Assembly: GCA_021604765.1 (NCBI GenBank)
Contig: BQJP01000016.1
Coordinates: 1-61,200, forward strand
Length of the DNA stretch: 61,200 bases
Reading direction: 5' to 3'
Source of the DNA: Thermodesulfobacteriota bacterium
GTDB taxonomy: Bacteria; Desulfobacterota_D; UBA1144; Nemesobacterales; UBA2774
Shown: piece by piece, positions 42,811-49,937 of the stretch
How positions within the stretch are numbered: position 1 is the stretch's first letter
Layout: each line of letters begins with the position of its first letter
Position numbers and translations under genes: made by a program
Notes under the pieces: generated by a model
Told to the model about the DNA's origin: nothing
Seen by the model: only the letters and a program-made list of their open reading frames with translations
Databases searched by the model: none

Positions 42811-45258
42811 TTAAGAGGATTCTCTCCTTACATTGAGTTTGTTATAACCGTATAAGCTAGAGCCAATTAATAGAACAGAACTTAGCGGCATTAGTACTGC
42901 TGCAACCAAAGGGTTTATATATCCCAGTAGAGCCAGCGTTCCTGCTGCAATGTTATAAACAACAGAGAAACGAGTATTTCTAGTTATGCTATTTTTTGTT
43001 ATCGATCCGTATTCGAGCAGATCAACAATATTAAAGAGGTTGTTGTTTAGTAAATAAGAATCAGATACTTTGAGGCTCTCCTCTACACTGCCCTGCACTG
43101 AGATTCCTACATCTGAAGAAGAAAAAGCTGCGGTGTCGTTAAGCCCATCTCCTACCATCAATGTTTCTTGGTAATTTTGAATTATCTGTGCTTTTTCTTC
43201 CGGAGATTTTGACCAATTAATACAGTTGCCTGAAATTCCTAATTTATGAGCGGCGCTCTTTACATTGTTTTCGTTGTCTCCTGATAGAACATGAATTTTG
43301 TAGCCCTTGTCCTGGAGTAAGTTAACGACATATTTTGCGTCATCTTTTAAAGAGTCGCCTAAGAATAGTTCTGATATTTTTTGGCCATCTTTCTTTATAA
43401 CAGTTTTTGTAGTAATGATCTCATTGACTTCGTTAGTGTGGTGAATGTCTTTATCTGACAATATCTCATAAAAGTGGGACCCTACTTTTGCTTCAATGCC
43501 TTTTGTATAGTTGTGTTTAAAGTCTGTTAGTTCAGGCAATGCTACTTTTTGAACACTTAAATGGGAAACAATGGCTCGAGCTATTGGGTGAGCAGACTTT
43601 CTTTCTATTGCTAAAATTGCAGCTTTGTCATATTCGGAAAGTGCTTTGGTATTCCATTTTAATATTTTGTAAACCCCATTGGTCAGAGTTCCAGTTTTAT
43701 CAAAGAAAATATTTTTTATCTGAGGAAGCTTCTCAAAAATTTTAGAGCTTTTTACAAGTATTCCTTTTTCAACAGCTCTATTCAGAGATAGTCCAAAGGT
43801 TAGTGGAAGAGCAAAAACAAAAGCGCAAGGGCAGGCAATCAACACAAAAGCCATAACCCTGTTTAATGCTGTCGATGTATCTAGGAGGGTAGAAATGGTT
43901 ACAAAAGAGATTAAAGCAGTGATACCCACGGCAAGTGTGAACATTGTAGCGAATTTATCACTGTAGGTAGAATTGCTAATTTTACTTCTGTAGTTTCTCT
44001 CAACTTCATCCAGCAATTTCCCAATTCGTGTAGAACTACCCGTAGTTATTACTTCAATTATTGCTTGGTCAGAATTCAAGATAGACCCTGCGTATATATG
44101 GTCATTCTTTATAAGTGTTTGAGGAATGTTTTCTCCTGTTAAGACTGAGAGGTTGAGATCGGCTCTTTCTGTCAGGAGTTTTCCATCGACAGGTATACGG
44201 TCTCCGTAACTGATCTTAACTCTTTGCCCAGGTCTAAGGTTGTCGATTGGTTCTAGAAAAAACTGTTTGTTCTCGGCATCCCAAATAAGCACTTTGTTTT
44301 GATTAAAGAGTGATCTACTTGCCGGTTCTTTGTTTGAGATTCTGTCTTGAATTGATTTTAGAAAATATCTGCTCGCTAGTAGTAAAAATACAAATGCTGT
44401 TACAGAATCAAAGTAAACTTGGTCACTCCCGGTCAAGAAATTATAGGAGCTTAATAAAAGACCGACCAAGATTACAAGTACAATTGGTATATCGACCGTG
44501 ACACGTTTAGCTCTAATTGAGCTAATGACGCTCTTATAAAATGGCCAAGCGCAATATGTAACAACTGGTATAGACAATAAAAAGTTTAATAGTCCAAATT
44601 GCTCCTCAAATATACCCTCAGCACCAAAATATATTGCAGCGGAAAGCAGCATTATATTTCCGGCACATACCGCCGCGACAGAGATTCTGATTAGTGATTT
44701 ACGGCCTTCTTTTTTCTTAAGTTCCTGAGCTTCTTCGTCTAATTTTATTGGATACGCTTTATATCCGAATCGCTTTACAAGCCCGGGAAAGCTGGAAAAT
44801 ACCCTCTTCTCATCAAATTCAACAGTAGCTACATTTGTCGACATATCCAGAGCAACAGACTTTATATTGGGAGAATAGTCCGATATTTTTTCAATCAGCC
44901 ATAAGCAAGCTCCACAGTGAATTCCTTCTATATAAAAATTCATTCTTTCTGGGAATTCTAAATTCGTATACTGATTTGCGAAGTTTTCCTGATCCAGATA
45001 TCCGTACTCCTCCGCTGATTCTGGATCTATCGGTCTACCAATTTTATCAATATTTTGTTCTTTCTTGATTTTGTAAAAATCTTGGAGTCCTAGAGTGTTT
45101 AGTAGGTCATAAACAGTACTGCATCCTGTGCAGCAGAAATAATTTCCATCTGAAAATATTCTGTTGGATGGAGTAAGCTCCTCCCCACAATGCAGACAGT
45201 GAGTAGCTTCGGTTAAAGTCCCTGATATTCCGTGTGAAGAAGCTGTGGTATTTATCAT
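42811..45258 (-). CDS. ccoI: Copper-transporting P-type ATPase CcoI (FixI)
   Basis: CcoI is a P1B-type ATPase that moves Cu+ across the inner membrane for cbb3 oxidase assembly. From the ATG at 45258 it has about 815 residues; an in-frame TTG at 45285 would lie upstream of the predicted sigma-54 start site. An N-terminal zinc-finger-like segment (CLHCGEEL, CCTGC) precedes a heavy-metal domain with GIHCGACLW. The core shows the metal-pathway motif CPCAF, the phosphorylation site DKTGTLT and the hinge GDGLNDTAA. It is the first gene of the minus-strand cbb3 operon. No Shine-Dalgarno is seen. Confidence 0.93.
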   Translation of the reverse strand: MINTTASSHGISGTLTEATHCLHCGEELTPSNRIFSDGNYFCCTGCSTVYDLLNTLGLQDFYKIKKEQNIDKIGRPIDPESAEEYGYLDQENFANQYTNLEFPERMNFYIEGIHCGACLWLIEKISDYSPNIKSVALDMSTNVATVEFDEKRVFSSFPGLVKRFGYKAYPIKLDEEAQELKKKEGRKSLIRISVAAVCAGNIMLLSAAIYFGAEGIFEEQFGLLNFLLSIPVVTYCAWPFYKSVISSIRAKRVTVDIPIVLVILVGLLLSSYNFLTGSDQVYFDSVTAFVFLLLASRYFLKSIQDRISNKEPASRSLFNQNKVLIWDAENKQFFLEPIDNLRPGQRVKISYGDRIPVDGKLLTERADLNLSVLTGENIPQTLIKNDHIYAGSILNSDQAIIEVITTGSSTRIGKLLDEVERNYRSKISNSTYSDKFATMFTLAVGITALISFVTISTLLDTSTALNRVMAFVLIACPCAFVFALPLTFGLSLNRAVEKGILVKSSKIFEKLPQIKNIFFDKTGTLTNGVYKILKWNTKALSEYDKAAILAIERKSAHPIARAIVSHLSVQKVALPELTDFKHNYTKGIEAKVGSHFYEILSDKDIHHTNEVNEIITTKTVIKKDGQKISELFLGDSLKDDAKYVVNLLQDKGYKIHVLSGDNENNVKSAAHKLGISGNCINWSKSPEEKAQIIQNYQETLMVGDGLNDTAAFSSSDVGISVQGSVEESLKVSDSYLLNNNLFNIVDLLEYGSITKNSITRNTRFSVVYNIAAGTLALLGYINPLVAAVLMPLSSVLLIGSSLYGYNKLNVRRESS

Positions 45259-45290
45259 TTTCGTATAATTATTCTTACACAACAAATATT

Positions 45291-45306
45291 GGCAATAATC
45301 ATGCCA
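45291..45306 (-). promoter_or_regulatory. Sigma-54-type promoter of the cbb3 operon (in a perfect palindrome)
   Basis: On the minus strand the sequence is TGGCATGATTATTGCC, which fits TGGCAYRN4TTGCW except at the last base and has GG-N10-GC spacing. It lies in a perfect inverted repeat, ATTGGCA-N7-TGCCAAT (45288-45308). The expected start site is near 45280, leaving a leader of about 22 bases before the ccoI ATG. Because of the symmetry the plus strand also fits, more weakly, and the palindrome could instead be an operator. Confidence 0.6.
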
Positions 45307-45345
45307 ATGGGGACTTCAGCAATAGCTAGAAATTGTAGGATTTGC

Positions 45346-45375
45346 AAGTGTCAGTTGTCAGATTGTCTGACACTT
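45346..45375 (+). repeat. Repeat copy B with perfect 9-bp inverted repeat
   Basis: AAGTGTCAG (45346-45354) and CTGACACTT (45367-45375) form a perfect stem around 12 bases. The block matches the repeat at 33108-33134 at 22 of 27 positions. It ends eight bases before the tRNA-Ala remnant. Confidence 0.65.
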
Positions 45376-45382
45376 TATAAGA

Positions 45383-45432
45383 CATAAATAGCATTCGTGA
45401 GGTCATAATGTCGATCCCGATCTGCTCTATCA
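45383..45432 (+). pseudogene. Decayed tRNA-Ala 3' fragment (attR-like)
   Basis: This 50-base stretch aligns without gaps to positions 32509-32558 of the intact tRNA-Ala, from the anticodon arm to the CCA end, with 39 of 50 bases identical and a 12-base exact core TCGATCCCGATC. The acceptor and D arm are missing. Similarity continues weakly past the CCA (AAT, TTCAA). It is in the same orientation as the tRNA, as expected of the displaced end after tRNA-targeted integration. The 386-base gap between ccoI and the di-haem gene holds this, a repeat, a possible tiny gene and two sigma-54-type sites. Confidence 0.7.
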
Positions 45433-45469
45433 ATTTCAACATAAAATCTCCTTAATGCCTGAACTTATG

Positions 45470-45583
45470 TTATATGAGACACTTTGCACAGTGTTTATTT
45501 CCACAACTATGTTCAGAGCATCTTTCTGTGTCGTTGTAATACCCTGTGGTTATTGCATATTCCATGGTTCCAGCTCCTGGCAT
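45470..45583 (-). CDS. Possible 37-residue Cys-rich small protein
   Basis: A short frame starts at ATG 45583 with AGGAG seven bases upstream and ends with C-x4-C-x4-C-x2-C (CSEHSCGNKHCAKCLI), a plausible metal or disulfide motif. Caution is needed. The apparent Shine-Dalgarno and start are the reverse complement of a strong sigma-54-type promoter on the other strand, so the match could be fortuitous. No family is recognised. Confidence 0.3.
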   Translation of the reverse strand: MPGAGTMEYAITTGYYNDTERCSEHSCGNKHCAKCLI

Positions 45584-45593
45584 CGGTATTGCT
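45578..45593 (+). promoter_or_regulatory. Sigma-54-type promoter before the di-haem gene
   Basis: TGGCATCGGTATTGCT matches the sigma-54 consensus in both elements (TGGCA and TTGCT) with GG-N10-GC spacing. The predicted start site near 45604 lies about 40 bases before the ATG at 45645 and leaves room for its Shine-Dalgarno. Confidence 0.65.
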
Positions 45594-45644
45594 CCTACTA
45601 AGTAAAAGCATTAAGTCTTGAAATACAAAGAGAGGGGGCATTCC

Positions 45645-47258
45645 ATGATTTTACATAGCAGAAATTTATCTATACCTATATTCTCGGTTTCCATTTTGTT
45701 TTTTTTCATTTTTTATTCTATGTCACAAGCTCAGTTGACTGATGAAACGCAGACGTTTCCAAATGTTCCCGGGGGTACGATCGGGAAATCACTTGAGGAG
45801 CAAGTAGGTGCTGGCACTGGTGATGAAATAACACCCGGATCATCCAGTTACTTAATTCTGAGAGATCCAGCGCGCTCTATTCGTAGAGGACGTCAATTAT
45901 TTCAAAGAAAATTTACTGAAGATCAGGGACAAGGGCCACGTGTGAGTAATGATTCCTCAGGCAATATTCAGGAAAATAGAGCACTTGGTGCAGGTTTAAC
46001 TGATAGCTGCGCCGCATGTCATGGCAGACCTAAGGGAGCTGCAGGGTTTGGCGGCGATGTAGCCACTCGACCTGATAGCAGGGACGCGCCACACCTGTTC
46101 GGCTTGGGATTAGTTGAAATGCTTGCGGATGAAATTACAAAAGATTTAAGGAGTATAAGAGGTCAGGCAATCACTATGGCACAGGAGCAATCTAGTACCG
46201 TGACTCTGGACCTTGAAAGTAAGGGGATTAAATACGGTTCTATAACTGCAAGTCCCGATGGATCTGTCGATACATCTCAAGTGAAAGGTGTAAATCCCGA
46301 TCTCAGGGTGCGCCCCTTCTTTCATCATGGTGGCACTATATCAATGCGTGAATTTATTATAGGAGCTTTTAAGGATGAGATGGGTTTACAAACCGCAGAC
46401 ACGCTTTTATGTTTTGCAACTGATCCTGATAATCCACAAGCTATTATTACTCCTGCCGGTATGGAATTTGATCCTCAGATTGACGAGATAGAAAGACCTC
46501 CTGTGTGCGACTCTAATGAAGATGGAGACGCTGACGGTGTAGTTAATGAAATTGACCCTGCACTTGTAGATCATCTGGAATTTTATTTGCTTAATTATTT
46601 CAAACCTGGAACTGGTAAGATGACTAGAACTGCCAGGAGAGGTGTAAGGATAATGGAGGATATAGGTTGTACGGGCTGTCATGTTCAAAACCTTACAGTT
46701 GATAGTGATAGACGTATAGCTGATGTTGAGACTGAATATGATCCGAATAGAGGGATATTTAACCGGCTTTTTGCAACAGCTACAGAATTGTTTGAAGTCT
46801 CAGATGATGGAGAAGAATACCCACAATTATTACCCAAGGGCGAGTCATTTGAGGTGAAGAATATATTTGCAGACTTTAAACGTCACGATTTAGGTCCTGC
46901 TTTTCATGAACGCGAATATGATGGGACGATGGTCACCGAATTTATGACTGAGCCTCTTTGGGGAGTTGGAAGCACAGCTCCATACGGGCACGACGGAAGG
47001 AGTATTAACCTTGAAGAAGTGATACTTCGTCATGGTGGCGAAGCTGAGGAATCAAAGAAAGCGTTTCAAAAGTTGAACGATAGGAAACAAGAAATGGTAT
47101 TAGAATTTCTCCGAACCCTAATACTATTTCCTCCGGATGATACTGCTTCCAATTTGAACCCCGGAAATCCCGGCACGAATAATCCGCAGGATCCCGACGA
47201 ACACGGTACTATTAATCTAGGCGCTCTTTTTCAGATAGAATCTGAAGGTGCAGAGTAG
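45645..47258 (+). CDS. Di-haem oxidoreductase (DUF1111/thiol oxidoreductase-like), exported
   Basis: This 537-residue periplasmic c-type cytochrome is placed from the ATG at 45645, which has AGAGGGGG six bases upstream; an in-frame TTG at 45618 is less likely. A signal peptide ends at SMSQAQ. Two haem motifs are visible, SCAACHG (about residue 130) and GCTGCH (about 340), with PLWGVGSTAPYGHDG and LRHGGEAE near the C-terminus. This is the layout of the DUF1111 di-haem family, relatives of MauG and cytochrome c peroxidase. Substrate is unknown. A sigma-54-type promoter precedes it and a UUCG terminator follows, so it is a single-gene unit. Confidence 0.88.
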   Translation: MILHSRNLSIPIFSVSILFFFIFYSMSQAQLTDETQTFPNVPGGTIGKSLEEQVGAGTGDEITPGSSSYLILRDPARSIRRGRQLFQRKFTEDQGQGPRVSNDSSGNIQENRALGAGLTDSCAACHGRPKGAAGFGGDVATRPDSRDAPHLFGLGLVEMLADEITKDLRSIRGQAITMAQEQSSTVTLDLESKGIKYGSITASPDGSVDTSQVKGVNPDLRVRPFFHHGGTISMREFIIGAFKDEMGLQTADTLLCFATDPDNPQAIITPAGMEFDPQIDEIERPPVCDSNEDGDADGVVNEIDPALVDHLEFYLLNYFKPGTGKMTRTARRGVRIMEDIGCTGCHVQNLTVDSDRRIADVETEYDPNRGIFNRLFATATELFEVSDDGEEYPQLLPKGESFEVKNIFADFKRHDLGPAFHEREYDGTMVTEFMTEPLWGVGSTAPYGHDGRSINLEEVILRHGGEAEESKKAFQKLNDRKQEMVLEFLRTLILFPPDDTASNLNPGNPGTNNPQDPDEHGTINLGALFQIESEGAE

Positions 47259-47296
47259 CTTCAAAAACTTTCAGGTCCAAATAAATTAAGAAAATA

Positions 47297-47323
47297 AAAA
47301 AGGGAGCTTCGGCTCCTTTTTTT
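47297..47323 (+). terminator. UUCG-loop terminator after the di-haem gene
   Basis: GGAGC and GCTCC form the core stem around a TTCG tetraloop (47308-47311). A-runs and T-runs extend the pairing, and seven T follow. The sequence nearly repeats at 48423-48446. Confidence 0.88.
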
Positions 47324-47451
47324 GGTTAGCAGGATTAGGCAAGGCATTTATAGTATTCATATTTATGAAGACTTCCATCTCTCAAAATATGTATACATCA
47401 AGAAACAATTGTGATAAAATGCGCTTAAGTACTTCTAAGGAGGAACCAAGG

Positions 47452-48399
47452 ATGAAATTCCTTAAATTAACAATATCATTTTTGCTAATCTTTATATTTT
47501 CTTACGGTGTTTCAACTGCACAAGAAACTACTCTTTTTGCTGCTTCGGCTGATACGTGTGACAACCCCGCTCCGGCAACCGATAGTACACTTTACATTGT
47601 GAATCCGAATACAGCTGCTTCGACCCTGGTCGGTCCCATTGGCTTTCAAGGTGTAACAGGTCTGGCATTTCTTGGGGACGGCCGTTTAGTGGCCAGTGCT
47701 CAAGCAGATGTTGGTGATGTTATGAATGCTATTTTTATTGAAATTAACCCGCTAACTGGCCAAGGTTCTTTAATAGGGCCAATCGGTGATGATGAGACTC
47801 CGGGCGAATGCGGAAGGGCGCCGGACCTAACTTATGACCCTGCTACAGATACACTGTTTGCGATAGGAAGAAGGTGTGTGGACTTTGATAATAATGACTC
47901 AGTTTTAATGGAAATTAACCAAATAACGGGACTGGGTAGCATAATAGGAAATATTGATGATGGTGGTGCGGGGAACGGTTTAGCAATCAGGGCTGACGGT
48001 ACTCTTTTTTGGGCGACAAATGTGCAAGGTCCTGATGGCGCTAGATTATTCACAATAAACCCTGCAACAGGTCAGGCAACACAAGTTACGGCGTTTAGTC
48101 AGGAATTTCCTAATCTTGGCGCATTTGCATTTCACCCTGTAACCCAAGTGCTGTTTGCATCAAGTCTTAATCCTCTAGCACCTCTAAGTTTCCCCAACGC
48201 TAGTCTTGAAACTGTGAACACTACAACCGGGTTACTAACACTAGTTGGACAATTGCCTGATTGTACTGATGCTATAGTATTTTCACAACAAACACCATCA
48301 AACGTTCCAACACTCTCCGAATGGGGATTAATTGCTCTGGCAGGAATTTTGGGAATAGTAGGATTTATGGTTATGAGAAGAAGGAAAGTTGCTGCTTAA
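47452..48399 (+). CDS. IPTL-CTERM surface protein with beta-propeller-like repeats
   Basis: This exported protein has about 315 residues from the ATG at 47452, which has AAGGAGG eight bases upstream and starts a signal peptide (FLKLTISFLLIFIFSYGVSTA). The middle has four or more repeats with the core NP.TG...G.I, such as INPLTGQGSLIGPIGDD and INPATGQATQVTAF, probably blades of a beta propeller. The C-terminus VPTLSEWGLIALAGILGIVG followed by MRRRK is an IPTL-CTERM sorting signal: the motif, one helix and a basic end. Family knowledge says such tails are processed by an exosortase of the XrtH type, which is not in this window. Confidence 0.87.
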   Translation: MKFLKLTISFLLIFIFSYGVSTAQETTLFAASADTCDNPAPATDSTLYIVNPNTAASTLVGPIGFQGVTGLAFLGDGRLVASAQADVGDVMNAIFIEINPLTGQGSLIGPIGDDETPGECGRAPDLTYDPATDTLFAIGRRCVDFDNNDSVLMEINQITGLGSIIGNIDDGGAGNGLAIRADGTLFWATNVQGPDGARLFTINPATGQATQVTAFSQEFPNLGAFAFHPVTQVLFASSLNPLAPLSFPNASLETVNTTTGLLTLVGQLPDCTDAIVFSQQTPSNVPTLSEWGLIALAGILGIVGFMVMRRRKVAA

Positions 48400-48422
48400 A
48401 ATATAACAACGCTAATATTAAA

Positions 48423-48446
48423 AAAAGGGAGCTTCGGCTCCCTTTT
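48423..48446. terminator. Bidirectional UUCG terminator between two IPTL-CTERM genes
   Basis: A perfect 10-bp stem, AAAAGGGAGC with GCTCCCTTTT, encloses a TTCG loop. A- and T-runs on both sides allow it to end transcription from the plus-strand and minus-strand genes that converge here. Confidence 0.85.
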
Positions 48447-48463
48447 AATTTCTTATGGATATC

Positions 48464-49213
48464 TTATACTTGGGATTTTCTCCGACGCACAACAAAAAAT
48501 CCAATTAATCCAAATCCCGCCACCATAGCTATCATGCCCCACTCAGATATTGTTGGTACTGTCGACATACGCTCTGTATATACAAATTGGGTTATATCCC
48601 AAAAACCGGGGCTTCCTTCAGTTGCATTGGAATCAGTTGCAAAAATTGCATCTAACTCAAACGTTGAATCGACTAAAATAAATGGAACAGTACCATCCAT
48701 ACAAGAAGGTACTGCCATGTCCAACAAAAGATTTCCATCAGACGGATTGTATTGAAAAGAAGTCTGAAAGGTAACAGCAATATTAAATGGGCATGGATTA
48801 GTATTACAAAGCGGTATCGACCCAATATTTAGATCACCTGAAAATACTGTTTGTGCGTTAGGACCTGTGTTGTTGGCAAATACATTACTCAGTTCTCCCG
48901 GCTCAACGTTAGTCGTAGATAGTCCGATATTTATGTTTGGAACAACAAAAGAGCCAAATCCGGGAAAACCTTCTATTGTTCTTATGTTAAATCCACCGAT
49001 AGTTCCTGCTATCAAATCGCTGGCCGGATATAATGCCTGTATACGCGCTCCATTGGGCAAAAGAGTACAAATAAAAATACTCTCTGCCGGGGTGCCCTGT
49101 TGATTTTTAAATTCAGGTGGAACCACAATTTGGCCTGATGTAGGTGAGACTGAGAATAGGCTTGAAAATAAGACCAAACTCAAAATAGTGATAACTTTCT
49201 TTTTTATCATCAT
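48464..49213 (-). CDS. IPTL-CTERM surface protein
   Basis: This 249-residue exported protein has a signal peptide (VITILSLVLFSSLFSVSPTSG), a beta-rich middle with four cysteines and a C-terminal IPTL-CTERM tail (VPTISEWGMIAMVAGFGLIG, then VRRRK). It shares only the tail with the neighbouring IPTL protein. The middle matches no family I know. It converges on the shared terminator at 48423-48446. The pair suggests a small surface-protein locus sorted by the same exosortase. Confidence 0.85.
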   Translation of the reverse strand: MMIKKKVITILSLVLFSSLFSVSPTSGQIVVPPEFKNQQGTPAESIFICTLLPNGARIQALYPASDLIAGTIGGFNIRTIEGFPGFGSFVVPNINIGLSTTNVEPGELSNVFANNTGPNAQTVFSGDLNIGSIPLCNTNPCPFNIAVTFQTSFQYNPSDGNLLLDMAVPSCMDGTVPFILVDSTFELDAIFATDSNATEGSPGFWDITQFVYTERMSTVPTISEWGMIAMVAGFGLIGFFVVRRRKSQV

Positions 49214-49328
49214 ACCCCCTCCTTTAATAAATTACTTCCCTTCCTAACTTCCTATATTTAATTAAATTAGTCAACCTTTCGATAATATCATGTATTAGAA
49301 ACGGCCACGTAAATTATTTCATAAGTAA

Positions 49329-49358
49329 TTGACAACATTATTTGAGTGAGGTTAGATT
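49329..49358 (+). promoter_or_regulatory. Probable sigma-70 promoter of pyrE
   Basis: TTGACA (49329-49334) is followed after 18 bases by TAGATT (49353-49358). The gene starts seven bases later, so the transcript would have almost no leader. Confidence 0.4.
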
Positions 49359-49364
49359 GTCGCT

Positions 49365-49910
49365 ATGGCTGAAAGCAATAAAGAACGACTAAAACAAATA
49401 TTACAAAACAAATCAATACTTAGAGGTGATTTTACGCTTGCGTCCGGCAAGAAAAGCACCTATTACATAGACGCTAGGCTTACAACCCTTGATGCCGAGG
49501 GTGTAAATCTCATAGGAAAAATTTTCCTTGAAGAGATTAAGAAAGATACTTCTATTACTACTGTGGGTGGTCCAACTATGGGGGCTGATCCTATTGTGGG
49601 TTCAGTTCTCGCACTAAGTCAAGAGCAAGGAAATCCATTGCCTGGTTTTCTTGTCCGTAAACAGGAAAAGGGTCACGGTACTGGAAAACTTATTGAAGGC
49701 AATCTGAATGAGGGAGATGTGGTAGCAATGTTTGAAGATGTTGTTACTACCGGGGGTTCTGTTATAAAGGCAATCAACGCTGTTCGAGATTCCGGAGCCG
49801 AAGTGAAAAAATTACTAGTTATAGTGGATAGGGAAGAGGGAGCTAAATCTAAGTTCGAAGATATGGGAATTCTATTCTACTCAATCTTTCAGATAAGTGA
49901 TCTGCTCTAA
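49365..49910 (+). CDS. pyrE: Orotate phosphoribosyltransferase
   Basis: PyrE joins orotate to PRPP to form OMP in pyrimidine synthesis. The 181-residue protein has FTLASGKKSTYYIDAR near the N-terminus, the catalytic-loop lysines in RKQEKGHGTG, and the PRPP-binding motif MFEDVVTTGGS at about 125. Size is usual for the short bacterial form. It stands alone and converges with the sigma-54 activator gene. Confidence 0.95.
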   Translation: MAESNKERLKQILQNKSILRGDFTLASGKKSTYYIDARLTTLDAEGVNLIGKIFLEEIKKDTSITTVGGPTMGADPIVGSVLALSQEQGNPLPGFLVRKQEKGHGTGKLIEGNLNEGDVVAMFEDVVTTGGSVIKAINAVRDSGAEVKKLLVIVDREEGAKSKFEDMGILFYSIFQISDLL

Positions 49911-49937
49911 TACTGAATGCCAAATTTCCTTGAGATA

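Noticed and set aside
32559-45382. Integrase, transposase or phage genes inside the proposed block
   Set aside because: None was found. All frames there are metabolic, regulatory or unknown small proteins, so the block is called a relic at most.
47330-47346. GG-N10-GC spacing upstream of the first IPTL-CTERM gene
   Set aside because: Only the GG and GC dinucleotides fit; the TGGCA and TTGC elements do not match.
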